Part shown: positions 34,860 through 43,411 of the stretch, piece by piece
Layout: each line of letters begins with the position of its first letter
Position numbering within the stretch: the stretch's first letter is position 1
NCBI RefSeq assembly: GCF_002362255.1
Contig: NZ_LPVV01000038.1
Coordinates: 62,001-126,000 of the forward strand
From: Microbacterium sp. SZ1
Lineage (GTDB): Bacteria; Actinomycetota; Actinomycetes; Actinomycetales; Microbacteriaceae
DNA: 64,000 nt
Reading direction: 5' to 3'
Notes under the pieces: generated by a model
Database searches by the model: none
Told to the model about the DNA's origin: nothing
What the model saw: the letters and a program-made list of their open reading frames with translations, nothing else
Made by a program: the position numbers and the translations under genes

Positions 34860-35675
34860 TCAGCCCGTTCCGGCGGCCGAGGCGAGGGCAGGAATGAGGG
34901 CGCGCACCTGGTCCTCTTCGGAGGACTCGACGACGATGTCGACGCGGCGGTTGCTGGCCAGGGCCTCCGGGGCGTCACCCTGGGCGATGGGCCGTGTGTC
35001 GGAGAACGCCGTCGCCTTGACCCGTGCGCCCGCGATGCCCTCGTGCTCGACGAGGAAACGCGCGACCTGGGTCGCGCGCCCGCCCGACAGTTCCCAGTTC
35101 GTCGCGAACGGGTAGGCGGAGACGCGGTGGTCGGCGTGTCCCTCGATGCTCACCTGGTTGTCGACCGAGGTGAGGACGTCGCCGATCGAGTCGAGCACGG
35201 CATCCGCTTTGCCCGATAACGCGGTGCTGTTGTCGCCGAAGAACGTCTCCGCGCCGACCAGACCGACGCGCAGACCACGCTCGTCGATCACGAATGACAC
35301 GGTGTTCTGCAACCCCTGCGCGGTGAGCGCCTGAAGCATCCGGTTGCGCAGGTCCTCCAGCGACTCGTACTCGGCGTTCGCCCGCGCCTGCAGGTCGATC
35401 ACTCCGTCGTCGTCGCGCAGCTCGGGCGGCACGACGACGCCCTCCGCGGTGTCGGCCGCTCCGCCCGGCTTCTCCTCCTGCCCGAATCCGGTCGCCAGGC
35501 TGTTCGCCAGCAGCTCGAATTTCGTCGCGTCGACGTTCGAGACCGCGAAGAGAACGATGAAGAGGCACATCAGCACCGTCACCATGTCGGCGTACGACAC
35601 AGCCCAGCGCTCGTCCGGCTCGTCGTGCGAATCGTCCGCGTGGCCGCGGCCGCGCGCGCGACGGGCGGTGCTCAC
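34860..35675 (-). CDS. motB: Flagellar stator protein MotB
   Basis: 271 residues from GTG at 35675, which overlaps the motA stop as GTGA. The single membrane helix RWAVSYADMVTVLMCLFIVLFAVS carries Asp30, the proton-channel residue. The C-terminal OmpA-like peptidoglycan-binding domain has VSIEGHADHR and NWELSGGRATQVARFLVE. The mature start excludes a 200-residue Arg-rich overlap with motA. Confidence 0.94.
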   Translation of the reverse strand: MSTARRARGRGHADDSHDEPDERWAVSYADMVTVLMCLFIVLFAVSNVDATKFELLANSLATGFGQEEKPGGAADTAEGVVVPPELRDDDGVIDLQARANAEYESLEDLRNRMLQALTAQGLQNTVSFVIDERGLRVGLVGAETFFGDNSTALSGKADAVLDSIGDVLTSVDNQVSIEGHADHRVSAYPFATNWELSGGRATQVARFLVEHEGIAGARVKATAFSDTRPIAQGDAPEALASNRRVDIVVESSEEDQVRALIPALASAAGTG

Positions 35676-36469
35676 GCGTCCTCCCCCAGCGGGTCGGATG
35701 ACACCTTTGCCTTCTTGTCCTTCGGGCGCACCGTCGACATGGCTTCGAGACGTTCCTTGAGCAGGTGCGGCGCGCTGCCGGCCTGGATCGCGAGCATCCC
35801 CTCGGCGACCAGGGTCATGCGCTCGAGTTCGACGGCGCCGATGCGGTTCAGGCGACCGGCGATCGGGTTCCAGATGAAGTTGGCCGAGAGCAGACCCCAG
35901 AGCGTCGCGACGAAGGCGGCGGCGATCATGGGGCCGAGGTGATCGGGCTCGTCGAGCTTCTCGAGCACGTGCGTCAGCGACACGACCGTGCCGACGATGC
36001 CGATCGTGGGCGCGTATCCGCCCAGGGAGGCGAAGAAGCGGGCCGCGACGCGGGTGCGGGAGGATGCCGCCTCGATCTCGTCGTCCATCACGGTGCGGAG
36101 GTCTTCCGCATCTGTGCCGTCGGCGAGGGCCTGCAGGGCCTGGCGGGTGAAGTCGTCCGGCGCGCCCTCGAGCTCCTGCTCGAGCGCGAGAAGGCCCTCG
36201 CCTCGCGCCTTCTCGGCGTAGCCGACGAGGAAGGGGATCACTGCCTCCGGCGTCATCCGCGGGCCGCGGACCATCCGCCCGAGGCTGGCCGCGGCGAGCC
36301 TGGTGTCGCGCAGAGTGTGGCTGGCGATGCCGACACCGATGGTGGAACCCAGCACGAGGATCATCGGCGCGGGGATGAGCAGCGCCTGGAAGCTCGCTCC
36401 CTCCATCGTGATCATCGCCACGAGGGCGCCGAAGGCGACGATGACGCCGATGATGAACGCGGGATCCAC
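35672..36469 (-). CDS. motA: Flagellar stator protein MotA
   Basis: 265 residues, four hydrophobic helices, with FFASLGGYAPTIGIVGTVVSLTHVLE and FVATLWGLLSANFIWNPIAGRL, the two pore-lining blocks of MotA. The cytoplasmic loop contains charged residues for FliG contact. ATG 36469 lies 2 nt after flbD. Confidence 0.95.
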   Translation of the reverse strand: MDPAFIIGVIVAFGALVAMITMEGASFQALLIPAPMILVLGSTIGVGIASHTLRDTRLAAASLGRMVRGPRMTPEAVIPFLVGYAEKARGEGLLALEQELEGAPDDFTRQALQALADGTDAEDLRTVMDDEIEAASSRTRVAARFFASLGGYAPTIGIVGTVVSLTHVLEKLDEPDHLGPMIAAAFVATLWGLLSANFIWNPIAGRLNRIGAVELERMTLVAEGMLAIQAGSAPHLLKERLEAMSTVRPKDKKAKVSSDPLGEDA

Positions 36470-36471
36470 GA

Positions 36472-36717
36472 TCAGACCTCGGCCCGTCCGTCGACCGACT
36501 CACCGGTGATCGGCACTCCGGTCATCGCCTGCGCCGCGCTGAGCACCCGCGCGCGATACGTCACGATCAGGTCGATGACGGCATCCATGCTCTCCGAGAT
36601 CACGTAGACGTGGCCGTCGATCATGTGCAGGGTCGTGTCCGGCGACTCCTGGATGCGCTCCACGAGGTCGGGGTTGACCGCGAACCTCGTGTGGTCGAGG
36701 CGGGTGACGGTGATCAT
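36472..36717 (-). CDS. flbD: FlbD family flagellar protein
   Basis: 81 residues: MITVTRLDHTRFAVNPDLVERIQESPDTTLHMIDGHVYVISESMDAVIDLIV, the FlbD (PF06289) pattern; start at 36717. Small proteins of this family precede motA in Gram-positives, where a role in motility regulation or stator assembly has been proposed. First gene after the promoter at 36757-36786; GGAG lies 9 nt before the ATG. Confidence 0.85.
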   Translation of the reverse strand: MITVTRLDHTRFAVNPDLVERIQESPDTTLHMIDGHVYVISESMDAVIDLIVTYRARVLSAAQAMTGVPITGESVDGRAEV

Positions 36718-36756
36718 TCGGGGTCTCCGGACGTGGGAAGGAGGGAGTCTGCCCCG

Positions 36757-36786
36757 ACTATCGCGACGAGGCCCGCCCCGGGTAAC
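36757..36786 (-). promoter_or_regulatory. Flagellar promoter of flbD-motA-motB-fliM-fliN-fliO
   Basis: Minus-strand GTTAC (36786-36782), 17 nt, GCGATAGT (36764-36757). The leader starts TCGGGG and ends CCCCGA just before the start codon, which could form a long-range stem over the ribosome-binding site. Confidence 0.74.
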
Positions 36787-36820
36787 CGCCACCCCTCCCT
36801 CTCGCTCCCTCCCCGCCCCG

Positions 36821-36899
36821 CGAACCACCCCTTTTCACGCGAGCCACCCCTGTAGGTACTGTTCGCAATGGGGTGGGTCGCACGGAAGGGGGTGGTTCG
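36821..36899. repeat. Long imperfect inverted repeat A
   Basis: Left arm 36821-36851 and right arm 36870-36899, each one copy of a 30-nt unit with blocks GGGGTGGGTCG and GGGGTGGTTCG joined by an A/G-rich linker. The same unit occurs twice more at 37815-37893, also head to head. Lies between the flbD promoter and the decayed AbiEi-like gene. Confidence 0.75.
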
Positions 36900-37012
36900 G
36901 CGGCGGCCGCGGGCCCTTGCATCTGTTCTGCACAAAATGAGGACGCGCGGCATGTACTCCACATCACGTCGCGAGCGGCCCGATCACGGCGCGACGCAGC
37001 CACATTCGCTGC

Positions 37013-37785
37013 ATGCGGCACGCCTCTCTGACAGAACTTCGTCATCTCCTCATGGACCGTCGGCATCTCGAGCGCAGCGGATGGACTCCGCGCGCGATCC
37101 GCGCGGCGTCGGCCGGGGGTCGCCTGCATCGCGTGCGTCGAGGGTGGTTCATCGATCGCGGCGACTGGGACGACCTCTGGCCGGAATCGCGGCATCGAGC
37201 CGAAGTCCTCGCTGTCGCGCAGTCGGCCACGACCACGCGGCCCGTGTTCTCTCACGTCTCGCCGTCGCGGACGCGGCGGTCGCACGGATCGCGGGAGATC
37301 CGTGGGCGTTCGATGCGCTCGCCGCCGAGGATCTGAGGCGTTCGCTCGAGCGTCGGACTCGCACTCCGGGCGCCCGCGGGATACTGCAGGCGAGGGAGAT
37401 CACCGCGATGGCGGATGGGCGAGCTCAGCTCCCGCTGGAGAGCGTCACCAGATATCGTCTGCACCAGCTCGGGTTCGCGACGCCCACCCTGCAGATGCCG
37501 ATCTCCGCACCGGGCGGCGGCAGGTTCTGGATGGACATCGCGGTCGAGGAGGCACGCACATTCATCGAGTGCGACGGCCTGTCGAAGTACCGTGATGCGG
37601 GGTTGCGCGGCGATCGATCGGTGGAAGACGTCGTGCTCGACGAGAAGTCGCGCGAGGACTGGATTCGAGGCGTCACGGGGTGGCGCGTCGTGCGCGTCGA
37701 CAGCTCCGACATGCGCACCCTCGAATCGGCCGAGGCTCGGTTCCGCGCGTTCGGCCTGCACCCGCTGCGCCCCGCGCGGTCCTGA
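37013..37785 (+). pseudogene. Decayed AbiEi/DUF559-like gene
   Basis: Residues from 37013 (MRHASLTELRHLLMDRRHLE, HRVRRGWFIDRGDW, TTTRPVFSHVS) form the N-terminal AbiEi-like winged helix found in many actinobacterial genes. At about 37255-37265 the frame breaks. Downstream, in another frame, the C-terminal part (DPWAFDALAAEDLRRSLE, then FWMDIAVEEARTFIECDG and WRVVRVDSSDMR) resembles the DUF559/Vsr-like nuclease-fold half of the same family. The middle is missing, so an internal deletion with frameshift is likely. It is the only plus-strand gene within the flagellar cluster. Confidence 0.72.
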
Positions 37786-37814
37786 TCGTGGGCGGCTGAA
37801 CGGGTGGCGAGTCC

Positions 37815-37893
37815 CGACCCACCCCCTTTCCGCCGACCCACCCCTCTCGCGTCGGCCACGACAGGGGTGGGTCGGGTGAAAAGGGGTGGGTCG
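37815..37893. repeat. Long imperfect inverted repeat B
   Basis: Left arm 37815-37845 and right arm 37863-37893, each the same 30-nt G-rich unit as in repeat A (AGGGGTGGGTCG ... GGGGTGGGTCG). Placed just after the pseudogene, so A and B bracket it. Confidence 0.75.
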
Positions 37894-37945
37894 CGGCGGA
37901 GGCGGCAGAGGCGGCGGAGGCGGCAGAGGCGGCGGATGCGGCGGC
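37894..37945. repeat. 18-bp tandem repeat
   Basis: About 2.5 copies of an 18-bp purine-rich unit (GGCGGCGGAGGCGGCAGA) between repeat B and the flgE stop codon. Non-coding on either strand as far as I can see. Confidence 0.65.
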
Positions 37946-37947
37946 GA

Positions 37948-39114
37948 TCAGCGCTTCAGCTGCGTGAGCTCCTGCAGCACCTCGTCGCTCGTGGTGATGA
38001 TGCGCGCGTTCGCCTGGAATCCGCGCTGGGCCACGATCAGGTTCGTGAACTCCTGCGAGAGGTCGACGTTGCTCATCTCGAGGAACCCCGACTGGAGGTT
38101 GCCGAACCCGGCCTGACCGGGCTCGCCCATGCGCACGGCACCGGAGTTCACCGACGCGCGGTACGAGGAGTTCCCGGCCTTCTCGAGTCCCTCGGGGTTG
38201 TCGAACACGGCCATCGCGATCTTCGCGAGCGTCTGCGTCGCGCCGTTGCTGAACGTTCCCACGATGGAGCCGTCGCCCGTGATGCTGTACGACTTCAGCG
38301 TGCCGGCGGCGGCGCCGTTCTGGTCGGTGACCGCCACGGTCGAGAGGGTCGCGTACCCGGTCACGGTGGTGAGGTCGACCGTCACGTCGCCGGCGGTGAG
38401 GGTGAGCCCTGCGCCGGTCTGCTTGCCGTCGGTGAAGGCCAGAGCGCCCGTGGCGCCGCTGATCGGCTCGGTGACGTCCCAGCCCGCTGCGGTGCGCGTG
38501 AAGTTCAGGCTGAGCGTCGACGGCGTGCCCTGGGCGTTGTAGACGGTCACGTCCCGCACGAGCACGTCGCCCGTCGCCGCGGTCGACGGCAGGTTGCCCG
38601 CGACGGTCGCGGCGGTGGTGGCGCGTGCGGGAGCCACGGCGTCGAGCGGCAGCACGATGTTGCCCGCGGCAGCGCCGGTGTTGACGACGCCGTTTTGCGC
38701 GGCCCAGCCCTGCACGATCGAGCCGTCTGCGGTGACCATCTTGCCCGTCGGATCGAACGTGAATCCGCCCGCGCGGGTGTACAGCGTCTCGCCGCCGGAG
38801 CGCACCGCGAAGAAGCCGTCACCCGAGATCATGAGGTCTCCCCCGCGACCGGTGGCCTGGGCGGAGCCCTGCGCGAAGTTGGTGCGCACGCCCGCGACCT
38901 GCACGCCGAGTCCGACCTGCGCGGGGTTGCGTCCGCCGACCTGGTCGTCGGGGATGCCGGGGTTGCCGATCAGCTGCGAGAGCGAGTCCTGGAACAGCAC
39001 GGACGAGCCCTTGAAGCCGGCGGTGTTGACGTTGGCGATGTTGTTGCCGGTGACGTCGAGCATCGTCTGGTGCGAGCGGAGCCCGGAGATCCCGGAGTAG
39101 AGCGAGCGAAGCAT
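37948..39114 (-). CDS. flgE: Flagellar hook protein FlgE
   Basis: 388 residues: MLRSLYSGISGLRSHQTMLDVTGNNIANVNTAGFKGSS opening and VDLSQEFTNLIVAQRGFQANARIITTSDEVLQEL end, the two D0 segments of hook proteins, with a variable Thr/Ala/Gly-rich centre. Last gene of the fliH-flgE operon; the downstream region is occupied by the inserted repeats and pseudogene. No separate flgG or flgF gene is in the window. Confidence 0.94.
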   Translation of the reverse strand: MLRSLYSGISGLRSHQTMLDVTGNNIANVNTAGFKGSSVLFQDSLSQLIGNPGIPDDQVGGRNPAQVGLGVQVAGVRTNFAQGSAQATGRGGDLMISGDGFFAVRSGGETLYTRAGGFTFDPTGKMVTADGSIVQGWAAQNGVVNTGAAAGNIVLPLDAVAPARATTAATVAGNLPSTAATGDVLVRDVTVYNAQGTPSTLSLNFTRTAAGWDVTEPISGATGALAFTDGKQTGAGLTLTAGDVTVDLTTVTGYATLSTVAVTDQNGAAAGTLKSYSITGDGSIVGTFSNGATQTLAKIAMAVFDNPEGLEKAGNSSYRASVNSGAVRMGEPGQAGFGNLQSGFLEMSNVDLSQEFTNLIVAQRGFQANARIITTSDEVLQELTQLKR

Positions 39115-39144
39115 GGTGTTCTCTCTTCCTGTATGAGACGGAGG

Positions 39145-39600
39145 TCAGGCGGCCGGGACGGCCGGTGCGGTCGTGGAGGTGACGCCGGTGATGGCGTCGA
39201 GTGCGATGGTCTTGTCGCCGATGGTCACCTGCGGCACGGCCCCGTCGAACGACACCTTGGTGACGATCCCGGTGACGGCCTTTCCGTCGGCGTCCTTGTA
39301 CGAGGCCTCCTGACCGATGAGCGCGGTCGCGGCCTGTCGCATGTTCAGAGCGAACGCCTCGGTTCCGTTGTCGGCGAGGGTGGTGAGCTGCTCCATCATG
39401 GCCAGCTGCGTGGTCTGGGCGATCATCTCGTTGGTGTCCATGGGATTGGACGGATCCTGGTGCGTCAGCTGCGTCACGAGCAGCTTGAGGAACACCTCGC
39501 CGTCCATGACCTGCTTGCGCGCGGCGGGGTCGGTCGTGCCGCCGGTGTGGATCGAGCTCGTCGCGTCGATCGTCGGGGCTGCGGTGATGGGGATGGTCAT
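39145..39600 (-). CDS. flgD: Flagellar hook capping protein FlgD
   Basis: 151 residues. DGEVFLKLLVTQLTHQDPSNPMDTNEMIAQTTQLAMMEQL is the conserved N-terminal FlgD signature; the C-terminal half is short (VSFDGAVPQVTIGDKTIALDAI). Needed for hook polymerisation. 30 nt before flgE. Confidence 0.92.
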   Translation of the reverse strand: MTIPITAAPTIDATSSIHTGGTTDPAARKQVMDGEVFLKLLVTQLTHQDPSNPMDTNEMIAQTTQLAMMEQLTTLADNGTEAFALNMRQAATALIGQEASYKDADGKAVTGIVTKVSFDGAVPQVTIGDKTIALDAITGVTSTTAPAVPAA

Positions 39601-39609
39601 GGCGTCCTC

Positions 39610-40914
39610 TCAGGCCAGGATGTCGAGGCCGGCGGCGGCCGGGTCGCGGTCGATCGACCCGGATGACGGGGTTGCGGGCGCGGCCTGACGGGGCTGCGTC
39701 TGCGGCGAGGCGTCGGGTGCCGTATCGCGACGGCTCGATGCCTCGCCGCCCGCTTCGCCGCTGCCGAACGAGGGCGCCCCTCGGTCGGCGCCCGGGTCGG
39801 ATGCCGAGCCCTGGGCGATGCTCAGCGACGCGTGCGGGATCGCGGAGGCGAGGTCGCGTCGCAGATCCGTGACGATGGCGCGCAGGGCATCGCGGCCGGC
39901 ATCCGTCGCTCCGATGAGTTCGACCCGGACGTCTCCCGCCTGGCCGATGTGCGCGCGAACCGTGACCGGGCCGAGCGTGTCGGGATTGACCGTCATCGTG
40001 AGCTGGTGAGTGCCGGAGGGGCGCTGCGCGATGCTGACGACGACCGGCGACACCTGGGCTGCGACGGCGCGCGGAGTCGGCGACGCGGCAGCCGCCGCCT
40101 CCGTCGGGCCGAGCGGCGCGGTCGGCATCGAGGGGGACGCCACCGCGGTGATCGTCGGAAGAGCGGATGCCGAGGCGAGGGCGGCCGGCGCGCGATGGCC
40201 GGACGCCATGCGATCGGGGAGAGCCGCGGATGCCGACACCGGTGCCGCGGCCGTCGGCGGGGCGTCCCCGTCGACGACGGCAGCACCATCGGCGGGGGCG
40301 GCGCCGTCGGCGGCGATACCGGGCGCAGGGGCTGCGGGCAGCGGTACAGGCGCGGAACCTGAGACGGGTGTCTTCTCCGTGCTGAGGCGCGGAGAAGAGT
40401 CGGGCGAGAGCCGCCCCGCGGCATCCGTTCCCTCTGACGCGGCGGAGGCTGCCATCTCCGGGGCGACGGATGCCCGGACCGCCGGACCGGCGAGCACCGC
40501 CGAGCTGATCTGATCCGCGGCGGATGCCGGGCTCGCGACGGCCGCGGCGACCTCCGCCGCCACGACCTCGACCGGCGAAGGCTCCATCGACGCAACGTCG
40601 GTGCCGAGCTCCGCTTGGTCCGCGGCCGGCGCCCCACCGTCGATGGTCGGCAGCGCAAGCAGCAGGGCGAGCGCTGCAGACACGATGCCGCCCTCCGGCT
40701 CACCCGCAGTCGGTTGCTCGAGCGCTCCGAGCACGGGTCCGGCATCCTGCATCCCGTCGACGGGATCCGAGGGCGCCGACTCCGCGGTGAACGTCTCGCC
40801 CGCCGCCACGAGAGCCTCGCCGAACCGCGATCCGGCGTCGGCCGCGGGCCGTGCGGGCGATTCGGCGGGCGCGGATGCCGTGAGCAGTGCATCCGTCAGC
40901 GTCACGACGCTCAT
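39610..40914 (-). CDS. fliK: Flagellar hook-length control protein FliK
   Basis: 434 residues. Residues 1-270 are low-complexity Ala/Pro/Ser-rich, the disordered ruler part. The C-terminal domain has HQLTMTVNPDTLGPVTVRAHIGQAGDVRVELIGATDAGRDALRAIVTDLRRDLA, typical of FliK (Flg_hook). Start overlaps the fliJ stop by 4 bp. Confidence 0.9.
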   Translation of the reverse strand: MSVVTLTDALLTASAPAESPARPAADAGSRFGEALVAAGETFTAESAPSDPVDGMQDAGPVLGALEQPTAGEPEGGIVSAALALLLALPTIDGGAPAADQAELGTDVASMEPSPVEVVAAEVAAAVASPASAADQISSAVLAGPAVRASVAPEMAASAASEGTDAAGRLSPDSSPRLSTEKTPVSGSAPVPLPAAPAPGIAADGAAPADGAAVVDGDAPPTAAAPVSASAALPDRMASGHRAPAALASASALPTITAVASPSMPTAPLGPTEAAAAASPTPRAVAAQVSPVVVSIAQRPSGTHQLTMTVNPDTLGPVTVRAHIGQAGDVRVELIGATDAGRDALRAIVTDLRRDLASAIPHASLSIAQGSASDPGADRGAPSFGSGEAGGEASSRRDTAPDASPQTQPRQAAPATPSSGSIDRDPAAAGLDILA

Positions 40915-41336
40915 GCGGCGCTCCCCGCGGGCCGGCGTCCGCGCGCCGTGGCGATCTCGTCGAGGGCGGCCTGTTCGGCCGCGAGCTCCTCGCGGCGTTC
41001 CTCCATCCGGTGCGCGGTCTCCAGGCGCTCGAGCCCCTTGAGCTCACGTCGGGCTTCGACGTGAGCGGTCTTCGCCTGGCTCTCCGCCGCGCGGCTCAGC
41101 TCTGCGAGCGTCTGCAGGTCTCCCAGCGCACTCCGCCCCGCGGCCCGAGCAGCGGCCATCGCCAGGAGAGTCGCCGCGTCGTCGACCTGGCTGCTGATCT
41201 CAGAGAGGCTCGCGGCACCGGCTCGGACGGCGCTCTCCGCCTGACGACGCTCGCTGCTGGCGCGTGACAGCTCTTCTGCGGCGATGCGCTCCTGTGCGCC
41301 GCGTACGCGGAGCAGGCCGGAGAGGGAGAAGGTCAT
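40911..41336 (-). CDS. fliJ: Flagellar export protein FliJ
   Basis: 141 residues, almost entirely coiled coil, with SLSGLLRVRGAQERIAAEELSRAS near the N-terminus. Position between fliI and fliK with 4-bp overlaps supports FliJ, which is poorly conserved in sequence. Confidence 0.8.
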   Translation of the reverse strand: MTFSLSGLLRVRGAQERIAAEELSRASSERRQAESAVRAGAASLSEISSQVDDAATLLAMAAARAAGRSALGDLQTLAELSRAAESQAKTAHVEARRELKGLERLETAHRMEERREELAAEQAALDEIATARGRRPAGSAA

Positions 41337-42664
41337 GGGATCAGTCCTCCGAACGCGTCGGTGAGGGCAGCCAATCGCTGCCAGGAGTCATCGGTCGTGC
41401 TGAGCTCATCCATGCTCTGCATGAGGAAGGCGCCGATCGCGGCCTCGTTGGCGAGCGCGGCGTCGACCAGCGGGTTCGCTCCCGGCCGGTAGGCGCCGAT
41501 GTCGATGAGGTCGCTCGCGGAGCGCCGCGCGGCGAGGACGCTGCGCAGCGCCACGGCATCTTCCCGCTGCGATGACGTGGTGATCTTGGAGACGACCCGC
41601 GACACCGAGCCCAGCACGTCCACGGCCGGGAAGTGTCCGCGCACCGCGAGCGCACGATCGAGCACGACATGTCCGTCGAGGATGCCGCGGGCGGCGTCGG
41701 CGATCGGCTCGTTGTGGTCGTCCCCGTCGACGAGCACGGTGTACAGCCCCGTGATCGATCCGGCCGTACCCGCCCCCGCACGCTCCAGCAGGCGCGCGAG
41801 CACCGAGAACGTCGACGGCGGGTAGCCGCGGGTGGCCGGGGGCTCCCCCGCGCTGAGTCCGATCTCACGCTGCGCCATCGCGACGCGAGTGAGCGAGTCC
41901 ATCATGAGCACGACGTCCAGTCCGTCGTCGCGGAACTGCTCGGCGATGCGCGTCGCGACGAACGCGGACCGTAGACGCGCCATCGCCGGCTGATCCGAGG
42001 TCGCGACGACCACGACCGAGCGAGCCAGGCCGTCGGCTCCGAGATCGTCCTCGATGAACTCCCGCACCTCGCGACCGCGCTCGCCGACGAGGGCGATCAC
42101 GTTCACATCGGCGCTCGATCCGCGCGCGATCATCGACATCAGCGACGACTTGCCGACGCCGGAGCCGGCGAACAGTCCGAGACGCTGGCCGCTGCCGACC
42201 GGTGTCATGGTGTCGAGCACCCGGACACCGAGACCGAGCTGCCGATCGATCCGCTGCCGGTCGAGGATGCTGGGCGGGACGTTGTCGAGCGAGACGCGCT
42301 GGGCGCGGGCGTCGATCGGACCCTTCCCGTCGATCGGGCGGCCGAGTCCGTCGAGCACGCGTCCGAGCAGCGCCCGTCCCGTCGGCACCTGCAGCGGCGC
42401 GCCCGCGTGACGCACACGTGCTCTCGCGGTGATGCCGCTCAGCCGGCCGAGCGGCATGCACCGGGAGGCGTCGCCGTCGACCGCGACGATCTCGGCATCC
42501 ACCGCGCTTCCGTCGACCGCGTCGATGCGCACGCGGTCTCCGACCGCCGCGTCGATGCCGAGCACCTCGACGCCGAGTCCGACGACGGCCTTCACCGTGC
42601 CGGAGCGCTCGGGGCGCGACGCGTCGATCACCCGACGCCAGGATGCCGTGGCGACGGCCGTCAC
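41333..42664 (-). CDS. fliI: Flagellum-specific ATPase FliI
   Basis: 443 residues, F1-beta-like. Walker A AGSGVGKS at 166-173, GLDVVLMMDSLTRVAMAQREI (Walker B) and GEPPATRGYPPSTFSVLARLLERAG, the FliI/YscN block. Energises export together with FliH and FliJ. GTG at 42664 overlaps the fliH stop. Confidence 0.96.
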   Translation of the reverse strand: MTAVATASWRRVIDASRPERSGTVKAVVGLGVEVLGIDAAVGDRVRIDAVDGSAVDAEIVAVDGDASRCMPLGRLSGITARARVRHAGAPLQVPTGRALLGRVLDGLGRPIDGKGPIDARAQRVSLDNVPPSILDRQRIDRQLGLGVRVLDTMTPVGSGQRLGLFAGSGVGKSSLMSMIARGSSADVNVIALVGERGREVREFIEDDLGADGLARSVVVVATSDQPAMARLRSAFVATRIAEQFRDDGLDVVLMMDSLTRVAMAQREIGLSAGEPPATRGYPPSTFSVLARLLERAGAGTAGSITGLYTVLVDGDDHNEPIADAARGILDGHVVLDRALAVRGHFPAVDVLGSVSRVVSKITTSSQREDAVALRSVLAARRSASDLIDIGAYRPGANPLVDAALANEAAIGAFLMQSMDELSTTDDSWQRLAALTDAFGGLIP

Positions 42665-43332
42665 AGCGTCACCTCGGAGGACTCGTCGTCGACCCCGAGC
42701 AGAGCGGACCGTGCGCGCGCGAAGGCGGGTGCGATGCGGGCGTCGACGCTGCCGTCGCCGATGTCGACGATCACTCCGCCGTCGTCGACCATGGACGACG
42801 GGGCGATCTCGACGTCGCTCAGTGCCGCGAGGGCGTCGGCATCCTGCAGAGCGGCGAGATCGCGCTCGCTGAGGACGATGCGGGTCCAGCGGGTCTGCGG
42901 CACCTCGTCGAGCGCACGGCGCAGGGCGTGTGCGGCGGAGCGAGCGGGATCCGAGAGCTCCACACCCACGATCGCGGTGGCGAGCTCGACCGCCAGCTCC
43001 TCGATGCGAGCGATGTCGATCGATGCGACCTCGTCGACGCGCCGCTCCAGAGCCGAGCGCGCACCCGCCACGGCATCCGCCGCCGACCGTGCACGCTCCG
43101 CGAACGCCTGCGTCAGGGCGTCCATCCGCAGGGCGTGCTGCTCCTGCTCGAGGCGTGCCTGCTCGGCGGCGATACGTCGCCCCTCGGCGAACCCCTCCGC
43201 GTATCCGCGAGTGCGCGCACGATCGGCCTCGCCGCGGACGTCGATCGGCGTCTCGCCGACCCGCGGCACCGTGAGCGGCGTGAAGACGGAATCGAGCACA
43301 GTGCGCACCTCGGAAGTCGAAGAAGGGGCCAT
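42661..43332 (-). CDS. fliH: Flagellar assembly protein FliH
   Basis: 223 residues from ATG at 43332 (MAPSSTSEVRTVLDSVF), chosen because the promoter and hairpin lie upstream of it. Charged helical N-terminal half (GYAEGFAEGRRIAAEQARLEQEQ) and a C-terminal V-ATPase E-subunit-like domain. Regulates FliI. First gene of the fliH-flgE operon. CGGA lies 9 nt before the start. Confidence 0.88.
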   Translation of the reverse strand: MAPSSTSEVRTVLDSVFTPLTVPRVGETPIDVRGEADRARTRGYAEGFAEGRRIAAEQARLEQEQHALRMDALTQAFAERARSAADAVAGARSALERRVDEVASIDIARIEELAVELATAIVGVELSDPARSAAHALRRALDEVPQTRWTRIVLSERDLAALQDADALAALSDVEIAPSSMVDDGGVIVDIGDGSVDARIAPAFARARSALLGVDDESSEVTL

Positions 43333-43349
43333 TCCATGGTCCGGAGATC

Positions 43350-43364
43350 GAGCTGTCCGTGCTC
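43350..43364 (-). promoter_or_regulatory. CsrA-type leader hairpin before fliH
   Basis: Stem GAGC/GCTC with loop ACGGACA, 18 nt upstream of the fliH start and directly before the Shine-Dalgarno CCGGA, itself a second GGA. This spacing would let bound CsrA cover the ribosome-binding site. Confidence 0.6.
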
Positions 43365-43371
43365 CCTGCCC

Positions 43372-43401
43372 ACTATCGCGTCGCCCGGACGGCACGGTAA
43401 C
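43372..43401 (-). promoter_or_regulatory. Flagellar promoter of fliH-fliI-fliJ-fliK-flgD-flgE
   Basis: Minus-strand GTTAC (43401-43397), 17 nt, GCGATAGT (43379-43372), between fliG and fliH. Confidence 0.74.
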
Positions 43402-43411
43402 CACTCCGGAC

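Noticed and set aside
37899..37945. CRISPR-like array
   Set aside because: Only an 18-bp tandem repeat without spacers; no cas genes anywhere.
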